A stretch of 64,000 bases of DNA from Asterella californica. Taxonomy: Eukaryota > Streptophyta > Marchantiopsida > Marchantiales > Aytoniaceae. Positions 1 to 12,455 of this stretch are shown here, piece after piece (within the stretch, counting starts at the first letter, position 1; each line of letters opens with the position of its first letter). Under the pieces are notes generated by a model, which saw only the letters and a program-made list of their open reading frames with translations, made no database searches and was not told where the DNA came from. The stretch covers positions 13,548,001-13,612,000 of the forward strand of contig JAYKYS010000004.1 in assembly GCA_036924285.1 (NCBI GenBank). The letters run 5' to 3'. A program made the translations under genes and the position numbers.

Positions 1-3000
1 AGGCTTTGCTTTCTGGAGTTGATGGCTTGCATGGACCCCCCTTCCCTTTGTTTCTTGTTCTCAAGTAAGAAGCCATTGTTTAGGCCTGATAGTCTTTTCT
101 CCGTGGGGCTTTTTGCAGCTGACTCGACGTCACGCCGCCTCGGCTACGGGCGGATAGTTCTGTTAACCACATCGGATCTGAGTCTTTCACTTCACCACTC
201 TTGGGTCCAAGCACCGGTTATAGTTTCGTCCGTGCCATGGTAGTAACGAACTACTGTAGCTAGCTACCATAGTTAGTTTCCTAGACATATAGTTACAGAG
301 CATGCTGACCACCAGAAGCTACGTGGTATGTAGTAGATAAACAAGGAGGATGCCTTTACTCACCAAGGTCTGCCACAAGCACCAAGAGTCTTATGTCCCC
401 ATAAGGCTATATTCCTGCAGTAAGAAGGAAAAGCAAGTACTGTGGTTGGCGCATGTCAAATCCAAGTGCGACGTCGAATTTGGTCCTGTCCCCGTTGAGC
501 GACCGCGAAATGAAGAAATGGCTTGCAAGAAGTACGGTGTGCTTAGGATATAACAACATGGACGTCAGGTGTGCTAGCTGCTTGCAAGGCACCCTCTTGC
601 TCTGAAGCGTGAAATGAAGGCATGTTAATTAGAGCAGTGAAATTAGGAGGCAATTTCAGTGCTCCAATTAATTTACTCTCATGCAAGAAAGAGGTAGAGT
701 GTGCCTTGGAAGTGGTTAGCCCATATGGAATCCATGTTTACCACAGACTTTCTTTCGAACGACTGACCTTCACAGGGATGGCGAATACGAATAGGAAATT
801 TGGACGTCGAGGTGTGCTGCAGATTTAATAAAGTTCAAGTCACTTACATTAATCACTATGTGAAATTTGCATTCCCCTGCATTTCCACGGAGGAGGTAAA
901 TATGCAGGGGTTTAATTTTTATTATCTAGCGTTTCGATAGAGGAGGTAAATATACAAAAGTTTAATTTTTTATTTAATTTTTAAAAATAATAAATTAATT
1001 TATAAATAACTAAAATTTCTCGGACTTGTATCTTTAGCAGCGCGATAGCCTTCTCATGCCATAACGTTTATATCTAGATCCTCTCATGCCTTAAGGTTTA
1101 AATCTGGGTCTTATCGCGTCTCTAGACATAAACTAACAGTAAATATTTATAAAAAAATTAATTGTTTTATTCACTTGATATATAATTTTTGTTTAACATT
1201 TATATGTTTTCTCGTTCTCGTTCAAGGTGTAAAAACTCTTCAAGAGTTCATCGAGCATGCATATTTATGTGCTACGATACCAACATGCTTGAGCACTGCC
1301 CTATCTTTCCGAAGCATGCATACTCTTTCCAAAGACATCAGGTCAATATTCTGAAATGATTCGTCTAGGACCTTTGAGGACATCATGTGGGCTTTTGCGG
1401 AACTGGATCTGACAAGCTGTTTCCGTCGCTGGTTCTCACTTTCACTTTCCGCTGCATTGCAATCGTTCCTTTAACCTTGGACTTGGACACGCATGGCGTG
1501 ATGATTTGTTAGGCCATCTTTTCATGATCTTTCCAAGGACAAAAAGTCCTCAGGTTCAACTCGGCAAGACCTAATGCAAAGAATCTACCTATCAGTACAT
1601 TATCGATTTGACAATGTAACTCCCATACAATATTACTACATTCATCTTGAAAGTTAAGTACTAAAGTTGCAATTATCATGGAGTCAGAGTTTAGAGTTTA
1701 AACCCATTCAAACCTTTGTACCATGGTACATCCTCCGAGTTTCGAAATTCACATGGTCACACCTTTTACGCATTGCAGCCTTTTCAGTCAGTCACAGTCT
1801 GAGTTGGCATGTTGACGCGACCACCTGCAATCCGAGCTGTCCCGAACAATGATTTCCAATCTGTCCATATTTACTGAAGAACAGAAGAGAAGTCGAGTAG
1901 GAATGTCAGAGGAGCTCGAAAAGGCTCACGGTTCAGTTTGTCTATGTCTCGATGGTCATGGACTCGAACATGGACTTCCAAGAACGTTCAGTTTTGATGT
2001 CAACCGTTAGATCATAGTGCTTTGCTCTCAAGCTCTATTTGATATGAATAGTATGATATTCGGAGGAGTTTTTGATAGTGATGAAGATCGACCACAGGTG
2101 CTCGAAGATCAATTCTTTTTCTTGAATTGCACGTAGAATGTTCTTGTGCAACAGTTCCAGAGCCAAGAATTTGTGACCACCGAGTTCGAAAGGTGGATGC
2201 AAGGACAGATGAGGTTGAGAAATGCACTGTCAATCTCAAATGACGAAGTCTAGAGCAAGTTCGTGAATCTGCTAGACGTCTTAGAAAAGATGAGGTTTTT
2301 GTCACATTCGAAGAGTTCGACTGGAGTGTACAGTGTTGGAGTTTCTTACATAGTCGCACATATCAGAAAGTGAAGACACTGTCACATTGTGGAGTCAGGA
2401 CGTGCCAGTTTGGAGCTAAGATGAATTGTCAAATGAGCACAATTGAAGTTGATTTGAGTGAGATGACACTGCATCTGTTTTCGCAATGTCAAGATTATGA
2501 GCCACGCTCGTTCATAGAATTCACCCAGAGATGAAATGCGAGGAGAAGGAGAGTCCAAGCAAGAGCAGATTCAGAAACACATAACTCCAGTCGCTCCAAC
2601 CATGAGTTCAACGGTAGCGCTCAACCGCGGAGGTCCTTGAATGATAAAGCAAGGAAGAAAGCAAGGTATGTGATGGCTGGACGAACAATCTTTCGAGACT
2701 GCATAGCGAGAGTTGGAAAGATAATGTGTCTAATAATTGTCTGTCGCGAGTCCGGACTCAACATGGTCGATACAATGAACAGATAGTCATAGTTTGCAAG
2801 TTGAATCACACATGTCTCATGCATTTGTCTATGTGACGAGAGACATCTAGCAAGTCTAGATTTCTTGACACACAAGTCAGAAATAAGGTGCGGATCGATC
2901 AGAATGTGTTTGTGAATCATTTGGTTGAGCAGGTGAGATCCACGTATCGAAAATGACATTAGAGTCGTGGACGAGAACATGAGAGGGATTGGTTACATCG

Positions 3001-3984
3001 TTCATAAAAGTCTTCCTTCCACTACATTCCTTCATTGTGTCGATGCATATCAGAGACTGATCTTCAAGTAATAGTGGCATGGAATACTTGGGGTCAAAGC
3101 CCAAACACATTATGTCGAGCTTTCATTACGCTTGACGCTATCATATCAGATTTTGCGTGAAGGGTGTCCAAGAAAAAATGAGGTTCCTGGTTGTGGAGAT
3201 ATTGTGTGCTGAACAGAGACAAGAAGAGAAAAACAACCACAAGAACAAGCTTCGCAAGATATACCAACTCCCACTTTATGTACTCTCTCATTTTTTCTCT
3301 CTAAGAACGCAAAACTAGAAAACAGACCAAAGTGGTCTGTAATCTACACCTAGTCTCTTAAAACAAGTCTATGAATCTCAACCTAGATCTAAAACTACCG
3401 AAGCGCAATTCAAAGCAAAAAAAACATCATTTTGCTAACAAAAAGCTTCACACCGATATCATACGATTCAAACCCCAGTCTAAACAACATCCATGTACAA
3501 GCTCTTAGCTAAAGCTAGTCACAAAAGCTGTACAGAACCAACTAGAACTCTAACGAATCCAAAAGAGCGAAAACCGTAGCAAAAGAACCGAAAAAGACCT
3601 ATTTGAGAACTTTTTTCTTTCGCCAAACTGTCTTCAGATGTCGATAGGGTCTTCTTTCCTGGCTCTGTTGACTCCAAGTACTCTCAAATCTGACTCTCGA
3701 CAGTCAAGATATCTCCAATTTTTTATCGGAGGTGACCGAACTTTCAAAAACTCCTCCTTGCGGCTAAAACCACGTATATCCGCAAAATGGACCGCTTGAT
3801 CTAAGATCCGTCTTCTCTGGTGGATGTTTGTGGTTGCTCTAGATCCAACGAGACTCCAAACAAGTTGTTTGGAGTTCTCCTCGCAAAACCACGCTAAAAA
3901 TTTGATCACAAGCAGAAAAAACTGACATAAATTGACCATTTATGGCTCAAACTCGCTCACCACACCCAAACCAACAATCTAATC
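1..3984. other. No recognisable gene; short repeats only
   Basis: I see no convincing protein family on either strand; open frames are short and unlike anything I recognise. Small structures are present. An inverted repeat pairs CCCCTGCAT (874-882) with ATGCAGGGG (902-910). The phrase GAGGAGGTAAATAT recurs at a 50-bp step (about 890 and 940). A 30-bp step repeat of CTCATGCCNTAA occurs near 1053 and 1083. The stretch 1850-2600 keeps fairly long open runs broken by single stops, so it may be an old coding relic, but I cannot name it. Confidence 0.5.
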
Positions 3985-4829
3985 CACATATGGTCTTCTC
4001 CTATGCATAAATAAGGATTCCTTGATCAAGTAGGCCCCAAGAACGAAGAGCTTGACTCACCGATCGTGAAGAACCATCCAACTTCAGATCGCAAGCAAAC
4101 GAAAAAACTGACGTAGCGCTTCTCTCCAAGTCAATTTTGCTCACATTTCTCAAATTGCTCGATGAAACTTCATATCATCTTCAATTTCTTGAAGAACTCT
4201 ACGTTTTGATCTTGATGGATCCAAGGACAGTAAGTTTGGACTCCGGAATGACCTGAATGATCCAACTCTCCTTCGCATGTCACTGAAGCACGCAAAATTC
4301 TCTTCCTTACGTCTCAATTTCTCTCATAACACACACTACGATCTGTCTCTTCACGAATCGTCTTAATCACTGCGTAGCCTACACAGATTTGAATCCAATG
4401 ACGCCTTGCGCGCTTGCATTGGACCTCCTAATCTCCTGAAACGTTCACTGACAGATCGTAAATACAAGCTAACCCTTTAAGCTGCTCTCTTACGTCAGTC
4501 ACAGTATGTGAAGTTTTCTCCAGCTTATGATCAAGCAGCCCCTTTCATCCTTAGTATAGCATCAAGAACCGCAAATGCCCAATCAGCATCTGGAAGCTGT
4601 GGCTTAGCTTGATTTTCTCATCTTTCGAGTTCATTACGTCATCATTAAGTGCCCAAACGAAACAAATGAAATGTCTTTGGGAACCTAACAACGAGCTCTA
4701 CCACTTGGTGCAATGAAAGTCAAGATCCGGAATAGATCAAGAAGTCATTATTTTCCTTCATGAGCACTTTTGGAGTGAAAATATAAAATATGATTTTCAA
4801 GTAGGAATCGATCCACGATGCAACATCCA
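3985..4829 (-). repeat. LTR copy (3' LTR of the deleted element)
   Basis: Aligned by eye with 5355-6201: shared blocks include the stretch around TTGCATTGGACCTC and the stretch around CAGATCGTAAATACAAGC. On the minus strand it begins with TGGATGTTG next to the polypurine tract. The low-coordinate end is approximate. Confidence 0.65.
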
Positions 4830-4901
4830 CCCCCTCTACACTTATGCATCCTTGGGTATGCACCAGAGATACCAACCAAAGAGTGGACTGGCATGCATAT
4901 C

Positions 4902-5303
4902 GTCTTGTCATCCTACTTCTTATCTTAGTCAACCTCATCTTCAAGTTTGCAACTTGATCGTCATCTTGAAGTTGCAACCATGCCATGATTTTCTTAGGAT
5001 CCATGTTGTCTTTTTTCTTCTTCAATCTTCATCCATTCGCTTGTCTTGAATCACCCCCTCTAAATCTACACATCTTTCAATATGCATTTGAAGACATTTG
5101 ACGTCTTGTCATCCTACTTCTTATCTTAGTCAACCTCATCTTCAAGTTTGCGACTTGATCGTCATCTTGAAGTTGCAGCCATGTCATGATTTCTTATGAT
5201 GCATGTCGTCTTTCTTCTTCTTCAATCTTCATCCATTCGTTTGTCTTGAATCACCCCCTCTAAATCTACACATCTTTCAATATGCATTTGAAGACATAGA
5301 AAG
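4902..5303. repeat. Tandem duplication, 201-bp unit
   Basis: The phrase GTCTTGTCATCCTACTTC starts at 4902 and again at 5103, and the following 200 bp repeat with few differences. The duplication lies inside the deleted LTR element, between its two LTRs, and spans pol-end remnants. Confidence 0.85.
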
Positions 5304-5354
5304 AATAAACCATCATATTCTAGAAACACCTCCCATCCACCCAGTTGAACCTCA

Positions 5355-6201
5355 CCGTCGTTCCTATGCGTAGATAAAGACTCCTTGATCGTGTAAGCAC
5401 CAAGAACGAAGAGTTTGACTCACCGATCGCGAAGAACTATCCAACTTCAAGTCGTAAGCGAACAAAAAACTGGCATAAGCGCTTCCTTGCGAGTCAATTT
5501 TCCTCACATCTCCCAAATTGCCTGGTGAAACTTCATATCGTCTTCAATTCCCTACAGAACTCGGTGTTTTGATCTCGATGGATCTAAAGACATTAAGTTT
5601 GGACTCTGAAATGATCCGAACGGTCCAACTCTCTTTCGCAAGTCACTGAAGCACTCCAAATCTTTTTCTTTACGTCCTAGTTTCTCTCAGAACACATACT
5701 ATGATCCACCTCTCACAAACCATCTTACCCACTACGTAGCCTGCACAGATCTGAATGCAATGATGCCTTTCGCGCTTGCATTGGACCTCTCAATCTCTCG
5801 AACGTTCATCAACAGATCGTAAATACAAGCTAGTCCTTTAAGTTGTCCCCTTATATCAATCATAGTACGTGAAGTTTTCTCTAGCTTATGGTCAAGCAGT
5901 CCCCTTGCGCCCTTAGTATAGCACCATGAACCGCAAATACCCGGTCAGCATCAGTAAGCTATGTCTTATCTTGATATTCCAATCTTTCGGACCTCATAAC
6001 GTCACTATTAAGTGCTCAAACGAAATAAATGAAGTGCTTTTGGGAACCTAACAATGAGCTCTATCACTTGGTGCAATGAAAGTTGAGATCCAAAATAGAT
6101 AAAAAAGTCACTATTTTCCTTCATGAGCGTCTTTGGAGCAAAAATATACAACCACATAATATGATTTTCAAGTAAGAATCCGTGCACAGTGCGACAACGC
6201 A
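5355..6201 (-). repeat. LTR copy (5' LTR of the deleted element)
   Basis: Second direct copy of the 3985-4829 repeat. Its minus-strand start (TGCGTTGTCGC at 6201 downwards) has diverged from the TGGATGTTG start of the other copy, then similarity is clear from ATTCNTACTTGAAAATC onward. Confidence 0.6.
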
Positions 6202-6842
6202 TGAAGATATGTTCTCCCATTTTGCAATAGAATATTGTTGTTGTGCCTGTCACATCAAGAACCAAAAATATTCGTGCTTGATTTTTATGGCGACTGTACT
6301 TGATAGTTGTAACCAGACGATTATCCTTGCTTATGATGTAGCTCTAGTAAAAAATCGTAAGACTTGGTTTTGGTTGTGCCGGCTATTGAAAGAAACTATA
6401 GGCACTATCATTATGAACCAGAGAGTGATTTTGTCCGACAAACAAAAAGAGTAAATCTAGATTCTAAAATAAAATTAGTATTTATGTCTTCTTATAAGTG
6501 ATATGATAATTAGAAATAGTTTTTTTCTAAGAATCTCTTGACTTAAAAATTATTGTTAAAATAATAAAAAACTTTTTGGAGTCAAGTATTTTCAGAAACT
6601 CAATGGAGTGAACCCCATGGACTTACTTAAGAAGAGACGTGTATCAAGTTAACAACAAGTTCGATCCCACATGTTAGTTTGTGTTTATGTACTTTAGATA
6701 TAGAACATAGATAACTATGTCCGATAAAGATTTGTATTAATGGTACATCGTAGCAATGGTCTTCATTAGTTGCTATGTAGTGGAAAACACCAGTATTATG
6801 CAAGTTGAATGTTGATATCAAGATTATTTTCTATTGATATCA
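6202..6842. other. Spacer without recognisable gene
   Basis: AT-rich DNA with only short open frames. Near its end the phrase TTGATATCAAGA recurs around 6815-6865, at the probable edge of the next element. Confidence 0.5.
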
Positions 6843-7331
6843 AGAGTTATATTCTTGATATCGACGGACGGACTCTAAGGACATGAGGTGATGGCTGGAT
6901 CATTACCAAGGGGCGTTCTGATCTAGACTTGGACGTCTGGACTTAGGAACAACCTTAAGGCTGGGACAAGACTAGGGAACGAGACGTTGGATTAATCACC
7001 GTTCGAGAGCTTAGACCTAGACGGACATCACAGACGGTTGGACCGCTAGGTGTGCTAAAGACACCGTTTAAGACCTTGGATTTATGAGAAGTCCACCGCA
7101 AGTCATGTTGTGACTTGCTCACGTTTTGAGATCGACTTAGCTTGGTCTAGGTCGAGACTTAGAGAATGTTGAACTTGAGAGTTAGGGAGACGATCTGGCT
7201 CCGGTCCAGACCAAACGGGATAAATATAAGTGATGCATGAACGCTAACTTGTGGTTGTGGTTTGCAGGTTAGCATTGTGAGTTTCGTGACCTACTAAGCA
7301 AGAGCTTCCGCTGACGCAACAAGATGATAAG

Positions 7332-7340
7332 TGGTGAGCT
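7332..7340 (+). promoter_or_regulatory. Degenerate primer-binding site of element B
   Basis: TGGTGAGCT looks like the initiator-methionine tRNA primer site TGGTATCAGAGC of many plant LTR elements with ATCA lost. Its position before gag supports this reading. It also sets the LTR end just upstream; a TATA-like GATAAATATAAG lies near 7219. Confidence 0.4.
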
Positions 7341-7649
7341 AGAACTCGAGGTAGTAGTTGAAAACTGGATGTTTTAGGAGAGACACGAGATACGAAGCAA
7401 ATCTATGTTTCTAGATGAGCGCTTGGAACGATGGTTGACGTGGGGTAGAGTTCCAAGAGAAAGACCAAGAAACGAGTGGCAGCTGACACAAGAATCAGAT
7501 CAACTTGAGCTAGCTCCGAGACACAGTCAAGAGACGATGACCAACAACACCTTCGTCCCAACGTCAAAGAAGCCTCATACCAGCTGCGACACATGTGCAA
7601 CAAGATGGAGTTTTACCAACAGTGCCCAACAATTCAAGAAGTCAATGAG

Positions 7650-8540
7650 CTTTGTATGTAGAACTCATCAAGATGATGAAGATCATGCATGAGAATATGG
7701 TCCCTAGGGATAAACATATCACCGAGCTTGAGACAGATCAAGGGAGTTCTTCGTCTATCAAGAAGCTTTGTAAGATGAATTTGTCGACCCCGTTTTTAGA
7801 TATAGGACGGACTCGCAAGGTTAAGGATTTCTTAAGTGAGTTGGAGTTATACTTTGAGGTGCAACATGCTAAGGAGTTAGACAAGGTGAGAGTGGCGATT
7901 ACGTTCTTGAAGGATCATGCGCTTCTCTGATAGATTACATACAGAGACGAACATGTCTTGACCATCTCGGCGCTTGGTTGGAAAGAGTTCAAGGATTTGC
8001 TCGCAGGACGATTCACTACAGAGTATCAAAGGATTCGAGATGGTGTTGAGTTAGGTTGAAGAAGACTGGGGGCTTATGTGCTTATGTGCATGAGTTTAGT
8101 TCTAAGTTGGATTCGTTCTCTATGTGGATTGAGCAGACCAAGATATCTATATTTATTGAAGGACTCAAGTCTAGCTCAGAGACGGCTCTCTTTTGGATGC
8201 CAAAGCTACTTGAGACATGTGTTGAACTTTTGAAACTAGCGGAGCGGATTGGAGACGACGAAGTCTAGCAACAGAAACCTTTGAACCACGCAGCATGGAC
8301 AAGGTTCACAAGAAGAACAAGGGCTTCAAGCGACAATAGGATGGGGTGAGAAGGATCGAAATGACTCTTCTGCTCCGGCAGCCAAGCGGTAGCAAACAAG
8401 GTCAAAACTTAAGAGGCAAACACCTCAGAAGGGCAATGGTGCTAAGTTTACTTGCTACAATTGTGGCGAGGCGGATCATATTACAAAGAGGTGTATGAAG
8501 CCTAAGGTTAGTAATTGTAGCATGAATGTGTTTGTTGCAA
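7650..8540 (+). pseudogene. Element B gag (capsid/nucleocapsid), broken
   Basis: Frames 7652-7930 and 8056-8268 give gag-like helices, including a KVKDFLSELELYF stretch and a VHEFSSKLDSF stretch typical of retrotransposon gag. A CCHC zinc knuckle (C-x2-C-x4-H-x4-C, CYNCGEADHITKRC) is encoded at 8453-8494 and would bind element RNA. At least two stops and a frame change separate these pieces. Confidence 0.75.
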
Positions 8541-8619
8541 AGGACTTGTCGGAGGATCAGATGATTGTGATCTTAATAACCACGAAGAAGACGCCATGAC
8601 TGATGTTTCTATAAGTCAA

Positions 8620-11395
8620 AGTTGCTAACCAAGATGTTATTTTCCTTGTGGACACAAGAGCGATCCACTCCTTCATAAGTCCAAAGTTGGTGAAGAGTTG
8701 GGTTTGTCTATCTCTAAGGCAGACAAGCTTATTCAGGTGCGCTTTGCCAAGGGCAAGACATACCAAACTTCTGAAGTGGCCTTGGACGCACGATTTGTGC
8801 GTGGGAAGTTGGAGTTCACAAAGAACTTCACGGTGTGTGAGATGGATGATATCCATGCGGTTTTAGGAAGCACTTTCTTGGATAAGTTCGAAGTGGAACT
8901 TAGGCGAAAATCTTTGAGGTTGAACGTCAAAGTTAAAGGACGGAAGCTGAGAGTGAGGCTAATTCGAAAGACGCAGAAAATTGATGACTTTGCGGTGAAT
9001 TTCATCAAAGGCAAACAGCTGGATTTCAACGACAGAGTCATGATTTGATGGCATGTGGTGGACAAGAGGAAACATCAAGAGTCGCGACTAAACTTTTGGA
9101 GGTGCTTCGCAAAGTGATTAAGGAGTTTGAGGATGTCTTGACGGATGACTTACCTGTTGAATTATCTCCAAAGCAGGTGGTTCTGACCCTATCAAGATTG
9201 AGGTCTTGATAGAGTCAGAACCACCCTCCAAAGTTCCTTACCGACTCAATCAAGTGGAAATCCTTGAGTTGAAAAGACAACTCGACGAGCTATTAGCACG
9301 GAGATATATTCGAACCAGCAAGTCACCTTACGGAGCTCCAGTTCTTTTTACGAAGATGGGAAGTTACGGCTCTATGTAGATTATCGTGCGCTCAATAAGA
9401 TGACAATGAAGAATAATTATCCTTTGTCTAGGATAGATGACCGCTTGTTGAACCAGATACATATCATTTGTGATGATATTATTTGGACTGTGCAATGCCT
9501 CTTCGATCTTCACTACATTGATGAACATATTTTTTACGAGGAGATGGACGAGTTTGTCATCGTTTACATCGACGACATCTTGATCTACTCAAAAACTTTG
9601 GAGTCGCACGCGAAGCAACTAAGGGTGGTGTTGATGAAGCTACGGGAACATAAGCTATTTGCCAACGTGGACAAGAGTGGGTTTGGTTTGAAACGTATTA
9701 ACTTCTTCGGACATGTCATAAGTGCAGAAAGAGTCGATCCGGATATGTAGAAGATGGATGCGATTATGTGTTGAGAGCCTCCGACTACAGTAAAGAGGAT
9801 GCGACGATTCTTAAGATTGGCGCAGTTCTACCATAAGTATGTGAAGGAGTTTTCAAAGATCACAAAGCCGCTGATGGACTGGACGAGAAAAGACGCACAT
9901 GTAAGTTAAACCAAAGAGATGGATGATGCGTTCCAAACGATCAAATCCATTTTGTCAAATGCGTCAATTTTGAAGCTGCTGGAGTTTTTAGGTGCACACG
10001 AACGCGAACGACTATGCGATTGACGAAGTGTTGGTGCAGGATGAAAAACCTGTAGCGTATGAAAGCAAGAAGTTATCTTGGACGGAGAATCGATGATTTA
10101 CTCATGAGAAGGAACTGATTGCAATGGTTCATTGCTTGAGGAAATGATGGCATTACTTGGTCTTCGTAAAATCCAAGTGTATAAAAATTTCACACAAATA
10201 CTTTGAAACACAAGATCGGGTGACGCCAAAGCAACCACAGTGGCATGATACCTTGACGCTCATGAATGTGGAATTAATTCACAAAGCGAGAAGAACAATG
10301 TGGTTCTTGACACATTAAGTAGCAAGGAGGAATATCTTTCATCGTCGACACAAATTTTGCGCGCTATGTATCTTAAGGAGTAAGACTTGGAAAGGAGAAT
10401 ATGAGAAAGGTTACATGGGTGATAACCAAGTGAAGGAGTACTTGGAACAGCTCAAGCGAAGAGTGAAGTTGCAGAACATGCAATTGAGACATGGCTTACT
10501 CCTGTTCAAGCAAAGTCGGGTTTATGTAGGACAAGGAAAACTTAGGACTAAGTTGCTTAAAGAATGTCATGATGCGCCCTTATCAAGTCATAAAGGAGAA
10601 ATGTCCACTTTAGCAGTGATATCTAAAAAGTTTTATTGGTCCCACATGAAAGACGACGTCGTCCACTTTGTGAAAACATGCATAACTTGTCAGACTAACC
10701 GGATTTCTTATGAGAAGAAACAATGATTGCTTCATCCTTTTGTCGATTCCGGCCAGACCTTGGGAAAACATCAACGTGAACTTTATTACATCTCTGTTTG
10801 ACTCAAATGGTTACAATGCAATCTTTGTGATAGTTGATCGGTTTAGCAAACTAGCGAAGTTTATTCTGACCTTGGATACACCAACAGCGTTCACGACTTC
10901 TCGGTTGTTCCTAGATACTTGGTAGCATTCACATGGATTACTTTGGAGTATTATTTCAGACCGTGATTCTAAGTTCACAAGTGCTTTTTAGAAACATTTG
11001 TTCCAAACGTTGGGGACTAAGTTAAAATTTAGTACCGCTTTTCATTCTGAAACAGATGGACAAACAGAACGAGTTAACTCGATTCTGAATCAATACTTGA
11101 GGAATTATGTGAGAACGGACCAAAGTGATTGGATGGAGTGGCTCAGTCTTGCTGAGTATTGCTACAACTCCACGAAGCATTCAGCAACCGACGAATCATC
11201 TTTCTTGATGACTTACGGACGTGAGCCAAAAAGCCTCTTGACTTGACTGTTGCATGGAGTTCTACATCAACACGATCAAGAACACGGCAAATATCAGTTG
11301 AAGAGTTGGTGGTAGAAATGCAGTGGCGCGAGGAACAAGTGAAAAAGAACCTCGAGAAGGCACACCAACGTTACACGAAGCAGGTAAACAAGCAT
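8620..11395 (+). pseudogene. Element B pol (PR-RT-RH-IN), broken
   Basis: Protease: LVDTRAIHSF near 8650 in place of the usual D-[ST]-G-A, followed by an open stretch to 9048. RT: thumb-side motif YIDDILIYS at about 9565 is intact, but the palm segment upstream is collapsed. FGLCNAS can be read in another frame at 9482, and the usual LKSGYHQI block is missing. RNase H (about 9900-10350) is degenerate. Integrase has an H-H-C-C finger (10560-10700, ending CITCQ), a core with NVNFITSLF, SDRDSKF and the ETDGQTERVN segment with its Glu, and a cut-off C-terminus at 11395. Stops at 9748, 10923 and elsewhere make it non-functional. Confidence 0.8.
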
Positions 11396-11715
11396 CGGTA
11401 AAAGTAGTTACGGCTGAGTTACCGAAGGGTACTAAAGTAAAAACCTAGAATGTATAAATAGAGGAGTAAAGAAGAGCTCCTCATCCTTGTTTTCACATCG
11501 TCGTAATGACAACTTGAGTAATATAGAGAGTGTGGGTGTATGAATGAGTGAACTTAGCATTTTTTCCTTCAAGATTCATGGTGTGCTTCCATCAAAGCCA
11601 TCAAAGGTGACCCCTGAGTGAGAGACAGACCCGACATTTGCAGATTCATCGATGACGATCGTGGTGGTTGAGAGATCGGGGGGTAGTTGATCGATGAGAT
11701 CGTGAAGGGTTTACA
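11396..11715 (+). repeat. 5' LTR fragment of element A
   Basis: Matches the last part of the 3' LTR (from 19120) closely but lacks the first 500 bp, which are replaced by element B sequence. Relative to the 3' LTR it also lacks about 99 bp. The missing block is bounded by a TGTGGG repeat in the 3' copy (about 19254 and 19350), so slippage or illegitimate recombination at that short repeat explains it. Ends in ACA at 11715. Confidence 0.85.
11453..11460 (+). promoter_or_regulatory. TATA box in 5' LTR fragment
   Basis: TATAAATA followed by GAGGAG, shared with the 3' LTR. It would have driven the element RNA; the upstream LTR promoter sequence is now missing in this copy. Confidence 0.6.
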
Positions 11716-12013
11716 TTTTTGATTCCGTTGCCTCACTTGAAGGGATCGTTGAAAATGTTTAGAGTTCAGTTCTATATTAGACAAAAAGAGATTATGAGAG
11801 AACACATGGAGAGAACGTTGAGAGGAGAGAGAGTTAACGCGATGTTAGCAACATTAGAATCTTTCGTGTATCTCGTAGTGATCTATGAAGCATTCGAGGT
11901 TATTCTTTACATCTTGTTCACTTAGAAAGAGTTTGAGGGGAGTTGAAAAAGGAGGAAACAAGAGTTGTAGAGAAAGGAGGAGAGAGAAGTTATTAGAGGA
12001 GGAAAATTTCTGA

Positions 12014-12390
12014 GTTTGAGGATTTTTGCTCTCTGGAAAAGTTTTACAGTCATTGTCAGATTTTCTGTGAATTTTATTTTCCAGTGAAACTTTCCAGGAC
12101 TGTAGCTTGGCTGATAACCTATCTACTACAAAAGAAATCATAGGAAAAGGTGGTCTAGAGAGGGAGCAATGAATTTTCAAAGTTGAGGGGGTCTATTCGT
12201 GAGAGTTGAGGAATTCTGTTCTCTGGAAAAAGTTTACAGTCATTGTCAGATTTTCTGTGAATTTTATTTTCCTGAGAAACTTTCCAGTGTTTTAGATTGG
12301 CTGATAAGTTATCTAGGAAAATAGAAATCAAGAGAAAAGGTGATATGGAGAGAGAGCCATGAATTTTCAAAGTTGAGGGGGTTGAAAGTC
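12014..12390 (+). repeat. 190-bp tandem repeat in element A leader
   Basis: The phrase ACAGTCATTGTCAGATTTTC occurs at 12046 and 12236 (190-bp step). The flanking GAATTTTATTTTCC and ATGAATTTTCAAAGTTGAGG blocks repeat too. A third, more diverged copy follows to about 12500. The repeats lie between the 5' LTR and the coding region. Confidence 0.85.
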
Positions 12391-12455
12391 ATGAGAGAAG
12401 TGAAAATATACAAATTTTAGTTCTCTAAAAATTTGTTCAGTCGGCACCATCTCTT

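Larger units (their letters stand above)
3985..6201 (-). mobile_element. Internally deleted LTR element (TRIM-like)
   Basis: Two direct copies of about 845 bp (3985-4829 and 5355-6201) flank only about 525 bp of internal DNA. Read on the minus strand, the left copy begins TGGATGTTG immediately after a polypurine tract (GTAGAGGGGG, 4830-4839). The same tract-plus-TGGATGT boundary is seen in elements C and D of this window. The short internal part encodes, on the minus strand, a scrap resembling the end of a pol ORF just before the tract. No gag, RT or integrase remains, so it could only move with help from related elements. Copies differ by many substitutions, so the element is old. Outer ends are placed by eye to within about 20 bp. 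Confidence 0.65.
6843..11395 (+). mobile_element. Decayed Ty3/gypsy element B, 3'-truncated
   Basis: In order along the plus strand are a probable 5' LTR remnant (about 6843-7320), a degenerate primer-binding site, gag with zinc knuckle, aspartic protease, reverse transcriptase, RNase H and integrase. This is the order of Ty3/gypsy elements. All domains carry stops or frameshifts. The sequence breaks off at 11395 inside the integrase C-terminal region and abuts the truncated LTR of element A; no 3' LTR of B is seen beyond A, so the junction reflects a deletion rather than simple nesting. The integrase and RT wording resembles chromovirus-type plant elements, but no chromodomain survives. Confidence 0.8.

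Noticed and set aside
11854..12370. Two similar minus-strand frames (paralogous small proteins)
   Set aside because: They arise because the 190-bp tandem repeat is open on the reverse strand; there is no independent coding support.
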